Shown here piece by piece: positions 22,458 through 31,088 of a stretch of DNA of 34,781 bases. The number at the start of each line of letters is the position of its first letter. The stretch's first letter is position 1. This DNA is from a virus. A program made the translations under genes and the position numbers. The stretch spans positions 1 to 34,781 of the IMG/VR virus record IMGVR_UViG_3300030429_000089. One strand, 5' to 3'. A model generated the notes under the pieces. The model was not told where the DNA came from, did not search any database, and saw only the letters and a list, made by a program, of their open reading frames with translations.

Positions 22458-23726
22458 ATGGGGAAAATATTAACCACAATCACGTTATCCCTAGCCCTAA
22501 TATGCCTATCAATTGTTCCAACATTTGCTTCAGAACAACAACCAACTCTAGCGGCTGTTAATACAACAGTCTTCGCCGATCAGACTTATACAGAATGGGA
22601 TAGTAAAAAAGATGTTCCAGAAAGCAAGGTCTGGTCAATTGTATTTAATTCACCTATTTCAGCATCCACAATCACATATCAAAATATCTATGTTGTCGAT
22701 AGTAATGGTCAGAAGCAAGATGTAACTGTGAGACTAGCAGCAGATTCTAAAACAATCCAGGTTACTCCCTCGAAAAATTACAAATCTGGAGAGACTTATA
22801 TACTTTATATTCTAAAGGATGTTGCGTCAGCATCTTCCCAGACTGCTCTGAAAAGTAATATTAGGATGAATTTTATAGTTGGAACGGCTGTAACTGTGAA
22901 GAGTATAAATGCCAGTAATGTGACTACTATAGCAGGAAAAACTCCAGTTTTACCTTCAACAGTTACAGTAACCATGAGTGATGGAACAACAAAAACAGTC
23001 AATGTGACTTGGGTTACTCCAACAGCCAGTAAATATGCTAGTGCAGGAACATTTACAGTAAGTGGAACAATTGCTGAGTCAACTACGATTAAAGCCATGG
23101 CTACAGTTACGGTGACTGCACCTATAACTCCAGTCTCTGTCTCTAATATTAATAAAACCATTAATCAAGGTGATTCATATTCGCTACCATCAACTGTTGA
23201 AGCCACAATGAGTGATAATAGCAAGAAACAAGTACCAGTAACCTGGAACCCTTCAACTGTAGATACAAGTAAAGCAGGAACATATACTTTTTCAGGGAGT
23301 GTAGATGGGTATAGTGGAAAAGTTGTGTTGACACTTACGATAGTTGCGGTTACGGTTTCGCCAAGTTATCTTGAACTAAATAGAGACTATAAAGCGCATG
23401 ATGGATTAACAATAACTATTAAAGAAATTGTTAAGACTGAATTAGTAAGTTCTACAAAAACCACAATTTCTTACTCTTTAAAAAATGAAACTATTGATCA
23501 GAAAATAAACGAAGGTTGTTTTGTTGTACATTTTTCTGACGGTTCGTCTACAAATCAAGGTGGTTTTTTTGGTTCATTATTCCCCTCTGAATCAATTAAT
23601 CGAACATATACTTTTCAAGAATTAAACACCAAAACAGCAACTTATATTGAATACGTAGGCGATTATTGGAGTTATCTTTTTGGCCCCAAACCTGAAAATG
23701 GTACGTTAAAGTGGCAAGTAATTTAA
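22458..23726 (+). CDS. Secreted multi-Ig-domain protein (422 aa)
   Basis: The start is set at ATG 22458, after TTGGAGGA. The N-terminus is a clear Sec signal peptide (KILTTITLSLALICLSIVPT, cut near TFA-S). Domains in order: a Big_5/SbsA-like Ig domain (about 30-140), two Big_4-like bacterial Ig domains (about 145-225 and 225-305) with the SMSDGT/TWxxP and AGTYTFSG signatures, and an unassigned beta-rich C-terminal domain (about 305-422). No LPXTG or SLH anchor is seen. Exported Ig-like proteins typically bind surfaces or glycans. Inside a phage it is either a lysogenic-conversion cargo gene or a surface-modifying factor. An intrinsic terminator follows, so the unit is self-contained. Confidence 0.82.
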   Translation: MGKILTTITLSLALICLSIVPTFASEQQPTLAAVNTTVFADQTYTEWDSKKDVPESKVWSIVFNSPISASTITYQNIYVVDSNGQKQDVTVRLAADSKTIQVTPSKNYKSGETYILYILKDVASASSQTALKSNIRMNFIVGTAVTVKSINASNVTTIAGKTPVLPSTVTVTMSDGTTKTVNVTWVTPTASKYASAGTFTVSGTIAESTTIKAMATVTVTAPITPVSVSNINKTINQGDSYSLPSTVEATMSDNSKKQVPVTWNPSTVDTSKAGTYTFSGSVDGYSGKVVLTLTIVAVTVSPSYLELNRDYKAHDGLTITIKEIVKTELVSSTKTTISYSLKNETIDQKINEGCFVVHFSDGSSTNQGGFFGSLFPSESINRTYTFQELNTKTATYIEYVGDYWSYLFGPKPENGTLKWQVI

Positions 23727-23762
23727 GATCAACCGATCAATGGACTAATATTGCATCAGAAT

Positions 23763-23793
23763 AAGACCTCTCATTTTAATTATGAGGGGTCTT
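23763..23793 (+). terminator. Rho-independent terminator
   Basis: AAGACCTCTCAT (23763-23774) and ATGAGGGGTCTT (23782-23793) form a 12-bp stem with one mismatch and a 7-base loop, followed by a short T-run. It ends the secreted-protein gene. Confidence 0.75.
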
Positions 23794-23955
23794 TAATATA
23801 TCCTGCTACTCCTTTACACTAAACAATCTAACTGCTTGGAGGAGTATCCTAGGGCTTGTCCTAAGAATAACTTATCATCAGTTAATTGTCTGTAAATAAA
23901 CGCCTATATTTTCAATGGATTCGATTAACATAAAACATTAAAGGGGATTAGATAA

Positions 23956-24279
23956 TTGCTAATAGATAAAGAGAAAATAAATTTAGATGAAGTAATGGTA
24001 GAAGTCAAACTACTATTAAAGGGTGTCAATAAGAAGGAAGTAGTCATAAACTGTTTAGCGTTAGATGCTATTGAATTTGTTGATTTACTTAATAATAATA
24101 GATTTGTTGTTCAGAATGCAGTCGAGAGAAAGAAGTTTGAGAATGCATTTTATTTCTTTGATGATTATAAACGAAAAGAGACGGTATGCGTGGACTTAAG
24201 GGAAGTTAAACTGTTTACAATTCCTTTCTTTATGGATATGGGCAAGGAGTATGATTTGAAGATAATGATGATGAAATAG
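23956..24279 (+). CDS. Hypothetical protein (107 aa), TTG start
   Basis: TTG 23956 lies seven bases after AAGGGGATT and opens a 107-aa frame, MLIDKEKINLDEVMVEVKLL at the start. It is mixed alpha/beta with a methionine-rich C-terminus. No family recognised. It precedes the terminase small subunit by about 75 bases and is the first gene of the packaging module, a position often held by an ArpU-type late regulator, but no such signature can be shown here. Confidence 0.6.
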   Translation: MLIDKEKINLDEVMVEVKLLLKGVNKKEVVINCLALDAIEFVDLLNNNRFVVQNAVERKKFENAFYFFDDYKRKETVCVDLREVKLFTIPFFMDMGKEYDLKIMMMK

Positions 24280-24355
24280 AAGTATGAGCATGGGTTTGGA
24301 TTAATGGATAATAAATGTAAATAAATAGGAATTCCAAAGAAAGGAAGTTGATGAA

Positions 24356-24769
24356 ATGAAGAAGAAAATGACTGAAGAAATGATAGAAGAGTTCTTGGTG
24401 CAATATATCGAAGGCGAACGTATTGTGGATATCGCAACGAGTTTAAAAATTGGGAAGAGTACATTGTATGAGATGTTGAAAGATCCTGATATTGTAAAGA
24501 GACTGGAAAAGGACAGATGTTATGTCCAGAACCAGACGAGGGCTATGTTAATGCGTGATGCGTCTAAATATGTTAAGGCTATTCAATCGATTGCTGATAG
24601 CTCTACAGACGTTCGAAGTAAACTTAGGGCCAATGAACTTTTGTTGAGCCACATCATAGGGCTTCCTCAAGCTAGAATTGAGGCAACGATTACTGATGGT
24701 TCTAATGTTGATAGCAATGTATTGGCACATCTATTTGCTGATGATGCTAATGCAAATGAAGAGCAATAG
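24356..24769 (+). CDS. Terminase small subunit (TerS)
   Basis: A 137-aa protein with an N-terminal HTH (LVQYIEGERIVDIATSLKIG, then KSTLYEMLKDPDI) followed by helices (LMRDASKYVKAIQSIADSS, then VRSKLRANELLLSHIIGL), which is the build of phage terminase small subunits that recognise packaging sites. It starts at ATG 24356 after AAAGGAAG. Placement ahead of the large subunit, portal, scaffold and capsid genes supports the call. Unusually, a recombinase gene separates it from TerL. Confidence 0.75.
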   Translation: MKKKMTEEMIEEFLVQYIEGERIVDIATSLKIGKSTLYEMLKDPDIVKRLEKDRCYVQNQTRAMLMRDASKYVKAIQSIADSSTDVRSKLRANELLLSHIIGLPQARIEATITDGSNVDSNVLAHLFADDANANEEQ

Positions 24770-24786
24770 CATAGTACAGAAATGTG

Positions 24787-24927
24787 AGTGTAACACAATA
24801 GTATTCTGATACACTCACTCAACCCCTACAACCCGCCTATAGGTTGATTCCTTCACATATCTCTCATTGCATCTTATTAAGTGTAACATAATGAGTTGAC
24901 TTATCACTCTGAGTGTACTATAATGAG
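24787..24927. repeat. Three direct repeats upstream of the recombinase
   Basis: AGTGTAACACAATAGT (24787-24802), AGTGTAACATAATGAG (24880-24895) and AGTGTACTATAATGAG (24912-24927) share the frame AGTGTAacAtAATgAG. The last two are exactly 32 bases apart, about three helical turns, and the third overlaps the promoter -10. GTGAGTGT (24784-24791) is also inverted at ACACTCAC (24811-24818). These fit recombinase arm-type sites or an autoregulatory operator. Confidence 0.55.
24896..24924 (+). promoter_or_regulatory. Strong sigma-A promoter of the recombinase gene
   Basis: TTGACT (24896-24901), 17-base spacer, perfect TATAAT (24919-24924). It lies inside the direct-repeat cluster and 47 bases ahead of the recombinase ATG, so this gene is not dependent on the late operon. 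Confidence 0.75.
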
Positions 24928-24970
24928 AGTAAGCAATAATAAGCAATAAGGATATGAAGGGGCGAGATAT

Positions 24971-25528
24971 ATGGAATTAGTAATGCCAATCAAAGATAAG
25001 AGCAAGATAGAAGCGATGAAACAAGAGCTACTTAAACAGAGTTATAGGGATTATATGATCTTTGTATTCGGGTGCAATTGTGGCCTTAGAATCAGTGATA
25101 TCATTGACTTGAAGGTATCGGATGTAAAGAATAGAAGGTACATAGAGTTAAGAGAACAGAAGACTAATAAGAATAAGATGTTCCCTATATCTGGTCAGTT
25201 TAAGGTAGAGATAGATAAATATATCCAAGGTATGAATGATAGTGATTACTTGTTTACATCACGTCAGACGTGCAAGGATGGCACTAAGAAGAACATAACA
25301 AGAGTTCAGGCATATAGATCCTTGAAGCAGATAGCAGATAGGCTTAAAATAGAGCATTTTGGACTACATTCCATGCGAAAATCGTTCGGATTCTTCTACT
25401 ATGAAGCCACTGGTGACTTAGTAAAACTAATGGATATGTTCAATCATTCATCGTTAGCAATCACTAAGCGTTACATCGGCATCACTCAAGATGAATTGGA
25501 TGAGAGTTTAGAAGGATTCTTCATTTAA
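24971..25528 (+). CDS. Tyrosine recombinase, catalytic domain only
   Basis: A 185-aa tyrosine recombinase/integrase with all catalytic residues: R40 (CGLRISD), K64 in the beta hairpin, H133-x-x-R136 (LHSMRKSF), H159 (FNHSS) and nucleophile Y168 (TKRYIG). It lacks the N-terminal SAM-like core-binding and arm-binding domains of full integrases (usually over 300 aa). ATG 24971 follows GAAGGGGCG. It has its own promoter with repeats and its own terminator, within the packaging module between TerS and TerL. Short recombinases near terS occur in Bacillales phages. It may be an integrase, a dimer-resolving XerC-like enzyme or a switch recombinase; a catalytic role is certain only by motif. Confidence 0.85.
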   Translation: MELVMPIKDKSKIEAMKQELLKQSYRDYMIFVFGCNCGLRISDIIDLKVSDVKNRRYIELREQKTNKNKMFPISGQFKVEIDKYIQGMNDSDYLFTSRQTCKDGTKKNITRVQAYRSLKQIADRLKIEHFGLHSMRKSFGFFYYEATGDLVKLMDMFNHSSLAITKRYIGITQDELDESLEGFFI

Positions 25529-25554
25529 TTGAACTTTACGCACGAAAAAAGATG

Positions 25555-25590
25555 AGACATGCAAGCAATTGTGTGTCTTTTGTTTTGTCT
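25555..25590 (+). terminator. Terminator after the recombinase
   Basis: AGACA-tg-CAA pairs with TTG-tg-TGTCT (25555-25564 and 25569-25578) around GCAA and is followed by TTTGTTTTGTCTT. It overlaps the 5' end of the open TerL frame, arguing that translation of TerL begins further downstream. Confidence 0.55.
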
Positions 25591-25688
25591 TGTCTACCCC
25601 TCATTTCCTTTTAGAACTTGACAAACAAGCCCCAACAGTAAGCTCCACAAAATTTTCCCCAATTTTAAAAGTCAAAGGAAGTGATATT

Positions 25689-27458
25689 ATTGCAACTTTA
25701 AACGATGAACAATCTGCACAACTTTACAATCTCCAGATTTTGAAAGAGTATTTGGAGAAAGATTTGATTGCTCATAACTATACTCCCATCAGAGCAGAAG
25801 AAACCGTTAAAAATTTGCTCCAATCCACAGAAAACCTTTTTGGATATCATGGCCTTGCCTGGGAGCTAGGAAAAAGCACTAATGGCCTTGAATTCTTTTT
25901 CAAATATTTTCTCCAAGATGTTTTTACACCAAAACCTAATAATACTGCCAGAAATTTAGCACCACTACATTTTGAAATCATAGCTGAATTAAAAAAAATG
26001 ATAATTGAAGATAAATATGACCTAGAAGAATTTATTTTGCCAAGGGGTTCAGCCAAAAGCACAGTAATAACGAAAGCACTCACAACTTTTGTCCATTGCT
26101 ATCGAATTTCACGCTATTCCCTGATAATTGGTAAAACAAAACAAGATGCTTCAGATTTCATTGACGATATCAAAAAATTCATGGGATTGGAGCCAATTAA
26201 ATTAGCATTTGGCAACCTAATAAATAAGAGAAATAGAACAATAAATTCCCAAGAATTGGAATTAGACAATGATAGCATGATTCGTGCTTACGGGTGGGAA
26301 ACCTCAGTCAGAGGCACTTCCTATTCTGCTCCAGATGGAATTTTTCGCCCTCAATTATGTGTCCTGGACGATATTTTGAATGAAGGGGATATCAAGACAG
26401 ATAATGCAAAAGAAAATGCTATCAACAAATTCTACAAGGAGATTCTTGAAGTTGGTGATGAGGCAGTAATACGCAAAAACAAGAAGATCAAAATGGCCTC
26501 GAAGTTCATTATTTGTGGTACTCCCTTGGCTGCTGACTGTTTCATTAATACCATTCGTAAAGATCCACAATTCAAGGTATTTAGGCGAGCGGTAGTAGAT
26601 TTTAATATTGATGAGTATTTTGAGGAAAATGACCATTGGCAACAATTCAAAAAAATATTATTCAATACTAAAATTGAAGCAGAAGAAAGGGATAAGATCC
26701 TTAAAGAATATTATTACGACAATATTGACCAAATGAGATTCAAAACTATTTGGGAGAAATATGATTGCTACAAACTTGCTATAAAATACTTCACTAAAAG
26801 AAATGCCTTCCTTCAGGAGCTTTTATGCGATTGTGAAAACGTAGGAACTAAATGGTTTACTTCCATGAAAAAGTTACCTATTAAGGAGATTTTGCAAAAT
26901 AAATTCATAAAAAATATTTTGTGCTGTGATCCCGCTTCAACAGTTACAAAACGTAGTGACTATACTGCTCTATGCGTTGGTTCATTGGCTGAAAATGGCT
27001 TTAAATATGTTAAAAAAGGAATTATTGAGAAACTTACATTCAAAGAATACTGTGACAAAGTTGTGAGTCTCTTTAAGGAATGGCCCGAAATAACCCATTG
27101 CAGTATCGAGTACAACACGTTCAAAGGTTCTGACGTTATCAAAATTAAGGAGTTAATGGACAACGACAAAGAATTTAACAATAGAACAATAGAATTTATA
27201 AACAAATCAAATACAAAAGCAAAAGATGATCGTATCTCAACCATTATTGATGATCTAAATTCAGGAGCCATAATCTTTAATATTGAAGATGAAGAATTTA
27301 ATCAAATGATTCTTGACTTTACTGGACAAATGACAAGTTTGCACGACGACGCACCAGATGTTGTTTCTGATTTCTTTTCCAAAATATCAGAGATAGAAAT
27401 TCATAAGCCAGGAACAATTCATTGCATCGACAAAAGCGCAATTGGATGGAATTATTAG
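25689..27458 (+). CDS. Terminase large subunit (TerL)
   Basis: The ATPase and nuclease of the packaging motor. Walker A is LPRGSAKST and Walker B is LCVLDDIL. The RNase H-fold nuclease has LCCDPASTVTKRSDYTAL (first acidic residue), SIEYNTFKGSD, and HDDAPDVVSDFF near the C-terminus. The frame is open from 25569, but that stretch overlaps a terminator and has no ribosome binding site. AAGGAAGTGAT (25675-25685) fits the anti-SD at 10 of 11 bases and points to ATT 25689 as initiator, giving 589 aa, a usual TerL length. No in-frame ATG occurs in the first 200 codons. The start is therefore inferred; the product call is firm. Confidence 0.88.
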   Translation: MATLNDEQSAQLYNLQILKEYLEKDLIAHNYTPIRAEETVKNLLQSTENLFGYHGLAWELGKSTNGLEFFFKYFLQDVFTPKPNNTARNLAPLHFEIIAELKKMIIEDKYDLEEFILPRGSAKSTVITKALTTFVHCYRISRYSLIIGKTKQDASDFIDDIKKFMGLEPIKLAFGNLINKRNRTINSQELELDNDSMIRAYGWETSVRGTSYSAPDGIFRPQLCVLDDILNEGDIKTDNAKENAINKFYKEILEVGDEAVIRKNKKIKMASKFIICGTPLAADCFINTIRKDPQFKVFRRAVVDFNIDEYFEENDHWQQFKKILFNTKIEAEERDKILKEYYYDNIDQMRFKTIWEKYDCYKLAIKYFTKRNAFLQELLCDCENVGTKWFTSMKKLPIKEILQNKFIKNILCCDPASTVTKRSDYTALCVGSLAENGFKYVKKGIIEKLTFKEYCDKVVSLFKEWPEITHCSIEYNTFKGSDVIKIKELMDNDKEFNNRTIEFINKSNTKAKDDRISTIIDDLNSGAIIFNIEDEEFNQMILDFTGQMTSLHDDAPDVVSDFFSKISEIEIHKPGTIHCIDKSAIGWNY

Positions 27459-27469
27459 GGAGGAATAAA

Positions 27470-28819
27470 ATGGAACTAAACATAAATTTGCTAAATCAAT
27501 ATTACATGGATTTTCAGAGCAAAAGATATGAATACATTGAAATGGGAAACTATTATTATGGTCAACAGGCTATAATAACGGATTATGTAAAAATCAATGA
27601 ACGAGCTAACACAAAATCATGTCGTAACTATATCGCCAAATTCGTAGATAATGAAACTTCATTCATTTGCGGAATACCATTAAATTACATATCAAAGACA
27701 ATGGATATTGATTCGATAAGCGATATAGAGTACAACCTTAGTCAATGGAGCAAGAAACACGATATAGATTTGGTGCAAGCATTGGGAATATACCGCGAAA
27801 GTGTGGAGTTATATTACATCGACTATAAAAATGACTTCCAGAGCATAATCTTAAACCCTAGCAATTCTTATGTTGTTAAAGATGCTTATGGAAATATTGA
27901 ACTGCTAATGTATTCATTCAAAAAGGATTTTGATTTTACAAATTACATAGATATTTATACAAAGGACACAATTTACCACTATAAGGAGAATATAACCAAA
28001 GACAATAAGAATTTTACTGTAGCTGATGATGTGGAAGATGTATTTGTGGAGGTTGCTGCATCCACTCCTAACATATTTGGTGAAGTTCCATGTTCTGTAG
28101 GAAATATTGATAAAACTGTGTTTGATCGTATTAAGTCATGCCAAGATGAGTTTAATATTTTGAATAGTGATCAGCTTAATTTAGGTTCAGATTTACGCTA
28201 TTTTTATATGATTTTGTATGGAGTTGATCCTACAGACGAGAAGAATAAGACCATGATACAGAACATAAATCAGAATTCTATCATGTTCTTAAACGGGGAG
28301 GCAAAGTTAGATAAGTTAGAAAAGACAATTAATGATAGCTTCATGCAAAATGTTCGTCAAAATTGCAAATCAGACATGTTTGAATTGGTTGGGCATCTAA
28401 ATTTTAACGACAGTCCTACATCAAATACTTCAGGGGAACAAATTATATCAAGGATGATAGAATTGAAGTTCAGGTGCAATCTTATTGGCGCAACATTACA
28501 AAACATGGTTAGAGAACGTGTAAGATTCTTATTCAAATATCTGAAAATCAAAGAGAATAAAGAGTATGACTGGAAATCTATAAACATAAAAATCACGCTT
28601 AATATCCCGAAGGAGTGGTTAACTTTAGCCAACGTCATTAGTCAATTATCTAACACTAATGTATTATCGAAGGAAACTATGCGGAGTATTTTGCCACTTG
28701 ACCATTCTCCAGAGATAGAGAAAAGAAAAGTTGAACTTGAGCGATTGGAAGATGAGAAGAACAATATTAATTTGGATAAGGTTGGTAATGTATCCACTGG
28801 GGTAACTATAGGCATTTAA
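27470..28819 (+). CDS. Portal protein, SPP1 gp6-like
   Basis: A 449-aa protein starting at ATG 27470 after GGAGGAATAAA; the frame is open 16 codons upstream inside the TerL gene but without a better start. Sequence and place fit phage portals of the SPP1 gp6/A118 group: NYYYGQQAII near the N-terminus, RNYIAKFVDNETSFICGIP, and a long helical wing and crown with SGEQIISRMIELKFR. Twelve or so subunits would form the DNA entry vertex and bind TerL, which is encoded directly upstream. The C-terminus is a charged helix. Confidence 0.87.
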   Translation: MELNINLLNQYYMDFQSKRYEYIEMGNYYYGQQAIITDYVKINERANTKSCRNYIAKFVDNETSFICGIPLNYISKTMDIDSISDIEYNLSQWSKKHDIDLVQALGIYRESVELYYIDYKNDFQSIILNPSNSYVVKDAYGNIELLMYSFKKDFDFTNYIDIYTKDTIYHYKENITKDNKNFTVADDVEDVFVEVAASTPNIFGEVPCSVGNIDKTVFDRIKSCQDEFNILNSDQLNLGSDLRYFYMILYGVDPTDEKNKTMIQNINQNSIMFLNGEAKLDKLEKTINDSFMQNVRQNCKSDMFELVGHLNFNDSPTSNTSGEQIISRMIELKFRCNLIGATLQNMVRERVRFLFKYLKIKENKEYDWKSINIKITLNIPKEWLTLANVISQLSNTNVLSKETMRSILPLDHSPEIEKRKVELERLEDEKNNINLDKVGNVSTGVTIGI

Positions 28820-28930
28820 GAATGTCTTTTTATTTTGTCTTTTTTCAGGATTTAAGACGTTAAAGAATAAATCACTATATGAACTTAACAGGATTAAAAG
28901 ACTGTTAAGGGCAAAAAGGAGAAGATAATA

Positions 28931-29569
28931 ATGAGTATAGAAAGTTTTGATGAGGTTAAGGAATATTTTGAGAAAAACAAGGAAGATGAAACCGTTAAAG
29001 GCTACATGAAGGGATTTGTTTCACTTGATGGAGTTAAGAGTTTTCTAGAAAGTGATGAAGCAGGTAAGGGGTATCTGCAATCGTATACGGATAGTAAGGT
29101 TAGTAAGGGTATTGAGAGTTTTAAGGCCAATTCGCTCAGCAAACTTGTAGATGAAGAAATTTTGAAGAGAAGTCCGTCAACAGATCCAATGGTCTTGAAG
29201 TTACAGGCAATGCAGGATGAAGTGGATGCACTTAAAAAAGAAAAGGAAAGAGAATCTTTGTTGAACAAGGGATTGTCCCTAGCAAATCAGAAAAAAATAC
29301 CTGCCGATCTTATACCTTACTTTCTCGGAGAGACAGAAGAATCTACAATAAGCAATCTATCTAGTCTAGAAAAATCTCTACAAGCTTACACTCAAGGTTT
29401 GAGAGAACAAATCCTAGCCGGAGGAAGTCATACCCCACCAGCAGGAGGTAGCAATCCAACAGGATTAATAACTCAAGCGGATTGGGATAAAAACAAGAAT
29501 GACCTGGATTGGTATGAAAAGAATAAAACAAAGATTTTTGAGAGCAAAAAGCAAGGTTTAATCAAATAA
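28931..29569 (+). CDS. Capsid scaffold protein (DUF4355-like)
   Basis: A 212-aa protein with a charged helical N-terminus, a coiled coil (LKLQAMQDEVDALKKEKERE, about residues 88-107), a Gly/Pro-rich linker (about 168-180) and a C-terminal acidic-basic helical segment ending KKQGLIK. This order matches DUF4355-type scaffolds found before major capsid genes in Bacillota siphophages. ATG 28931 follows AAAAGGAGAAG. The leader holds CTTAACAG/CTGTTAAG. A terminator-like hairpin lies between it and the capsid gene. Confidence 0.82.
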   Translation: MSIESFDEVKEYFEKNKEDETVKGYMKGFVSLDGVKSFLESDEAGKGYLQSYTDSKVSKGIESFKANSLSKLVDEEILKRSPSTDPMVLKLQAMQDEVDALKKEKERESLLNKGLSLANQKKIPADLIPYFLGETEESTISNLSSLEKSLQAYTQGLREQILAGGSHTPPAGGSNPTGLITQADWDKNKNDLDWYEKNKTKIFESKKQGLIK

Positions 29570-29571
29570 TC

Positions 29572-29602
29572 AGAACTTCATTTAATTATGGAGTTCTTTT
29601 TA
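29572..29602 (+). terminator. Weak terminator between scaffold and capsid genes
   Basis: AGAACT (29572-29577) and AGTTCT (29592-29597) form a 6-bp stem followed by TTTTTA. It is weak, so partial read-through or attenuation is likely, as the capsid gene downstream must still be expressed. Confidence 0.5.
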
Positions 29603-29626
29603 GTTAAAAAATAAAAAAATGAAAGG

Positions 29627-29649
29627 GATAAGTGCCGAAAGTGCTTATC
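29627..29649 (+). promoter_or_regulatory. Hairpin in the capsid-gene leader
   Basis: GATAAG (29627-29632) and CTTATC (29644-29649) form a stem with loop TGCCGAAAGTG, ending eight bases before the region that holds the capsid ribosome binding site (GGTGAT). It probably stabilises the mRNA or modulates initiation. Confidence 0.45.
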
Positions 29650-29664
29650 ATATGGTGATTTAAA

Positions 29665-30510
29665 ATGGCAAACAACTTTATTCAAGAAACAGTATCAAGA
29701 GAAATTCTAGTAGCTCAAAGAAACAACTCCGTAATTAGACAATTCTGCGCCACCAAATATGAGGGTGAAATTCAAGGTAAAGGAACAAGTGTGCTTGTAA
29801 ATATCTTGATTCCTGCTGTATTAAAGGATACTGCTACAAATCCAGTTAGCAGAGCTGCCGATCAACTTGATTCCAGCACTGTAACTATCACAGTCACAGA
29901 GGATAAGAACTATAAATTTGAAATCGAACATAAGGACGTTGCAGAGGGTATGCCTACTGGTATGTTTTCAGAGACACTTGTAGATATGGGTGTTCAGATT
30001 GCTAGGGATGCAGATAAGCTTGTGTTGTCGAAATACACTGAGATTGTTGATGCTACCCATATCATCACAAAAACAACTTTAGATAAAACGAACATCTATG
30101 ATTATCTCATTGATCTTGATGTTAAAATGGACGAATTAGAGATTCCGCAAATAGGCAGGGTTGTTGTCCTTCCCCCTCGTATTGCAGGACTCCTTGCTAA
30201 AGATGAAATTATCCGAACGGCAAAAGAACAAGATATGCCTTTGGGATATGTTACAAAAGTTGGTAATCTGACTATTGTAAAGTCAAACGATGTTCTAATT
30301 AAGGAAGTTGAAACAGTTAAAGATTCCTTCCAATGCTTGGCATTTGTTGCAGGAAAAACGTTTGCTCATGTAAACGGATTTAATGAGAACAAAGTTGTTG
30401 AATCTGCTGTAGTTACGGACGGATTCAAAGATATCGCAATGGGTCAGATTTGTTCTGGAGCTAAATTAGTGATGCCTAAATATGCTGTACTATTTGAAGT
30501 AGCATATTAA
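29665..30510 (+). CDS. Major capsid protein, P22/HK97-fold-like
   Basis: A 281-aa protein beginning MANNFIQETVSREILVAQRN. Features: a GTSVLVNILIPAVL strand, the DSSTVTITVTEDKNYKFEIE beta hairpin, a helical spine (DMGVQIARDADKLVLSKY), the IYDYLIDLDVKMDELEIP helix, and an FVAGKTFAHVNGF strand near the end. These and its position after the scaffold support a major coat protein; it is probably HK97 fold of the P22-like branch. No N-terminal propeptide region is evident; the separate scaffold explains that. ATG 29665 follows GGTGAT. Confidence 0.85.
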   Translation: MANNFIQETVSREILVAQRNNSVIRQFCATKYEGEIQGKGTSVLVNILIPAVLKDTATNPVSRAADQLDSSTVTITVTEDKNYKFEIEHKDVAEGMPTGMFSETLVDMGVQIARDADKLVLSKYTEIVDATHIITKTTLDKTNIYDYLIDLDVKMDELEIPQIGRVVVLPPRIAGLLAKDEIIRTAKEQDMPLGYVTKVGNLTIVKSNDVLIKEVETVKDSFQCLAFVAGKTFAHVNGFNENKVVESAVVTDGFKDIAMGQICSGAKLVMPKYAVLFEVAY

Positions 30511-30577
30511 TCTTTAACGAATGGGAGTGCTTGTAAATTCAGGCATTCCCTTATTTATTCAAAAGGGAGGTAAGTAC

Positions 30578-30757
30578 ATGTTGTTTTTAAATAAGAAGAC
30601 AGGATTAGAATGGGAAATTAGCGATCAAGAACATATTAAAAGATTATTGAGGGATTCAGATTATGAGCTTATCGAAAAAGTTAAAGAAGAAGCTGTAATT
30701 GTAGAGGAAGTTAAACCGGAACCCAAAAAAGAAGTCCCTAAAAATATTAAGAAGTAG
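30578..30757 (+). CDS. Small head-associated protein (59 aa)
   Basis: The start is at ATG 30578 after AAAGGGAGG; the frame is open 19 codons upstream without a ribosome binding site. The 59-aa product begins MLFLNKKTGLEWEISDQEHI and ends in a Lys/Pro/Glu-rich tail (KPEPKKEVPKN). Tiny proteins of this type between capsid and connector genes are typical of Bacillota siphophages; function unknown. Confidence 0.7.
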   Translation: MLFLNKKTGLEWEISDQEHIKRLLRDSDYELIEKVKEEAVIVEEVKPEPKKEVPKNIKK

Positions 30758-30765
30758 GTGAAATC

Positions 30766-31077
30766 ATGGAAGATCAACTATATTTACTACAAACCTTACT
30801 CGGAAACTGGGATTCCAGTAAGGTTGATCTATTAAATTTTTACTTGATAAAATCTAAAAATGTGATTAAAAAATATTGTGTTCTCACTGAGGATGAATAT
30901 CTAGTTAAAGATTTTACCCAACAAACGGTGGAACTCGCGCTATCCTATTATCTAAATATGAAAAATGTTGGCCTTAAAAACTCAAGTGAGGGAAGTAAAA
31001 GTAAGTCTTTTGAAACTGGTGATATTCCAGCTTCTATCAAGGCTACTTTGCCATCTCCTCCTATATTCTCAATGTAA
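30766..31077 (+). CDS. Head-tail connector (HK97 gp6 / SPP1 gp15-like)
   Basis: A 103-aa helical protein with LIKSKNVIKKYC and LALSYYLNMKNVGLKNSSEG, then SKSFETGDIPASIKATLPSP, the pattern of the gp6-like first head-tail connector (adaptor) that docks on the portal. ATG 30766 lies nine bases after the stop of the previous gene with TAGGTG upstream. The neighbours, connector and virion proteins, support this. Confidence 0.8.
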   Translation: MEDQLYLLQTLLGNWDSSKVDLLNFYLIKSKNVIKKYCVLTEDEYLVKDFTQQTVELALSYYLNMKNVGLKNSSEGSKSKSFETGDIPASIKATLPSPPIFSM

Positions 31078-31088
31078 GGAGCGATTAT

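Noticed and set aside
22805-23161. Minus-strand 118-aa valine/threonine-rich frame
   Set aside because: It is the antisense of the repetitive Ig domains in the secreted-protein gene.
25569-25688. N-terminal extension of TerL from TTG 25569
   Set aside because: It overlaps the recombinase terminator, has no ribosome binding site, and the strong site at 25675 lies downstream; the start is therefore placed at ATT 25689.
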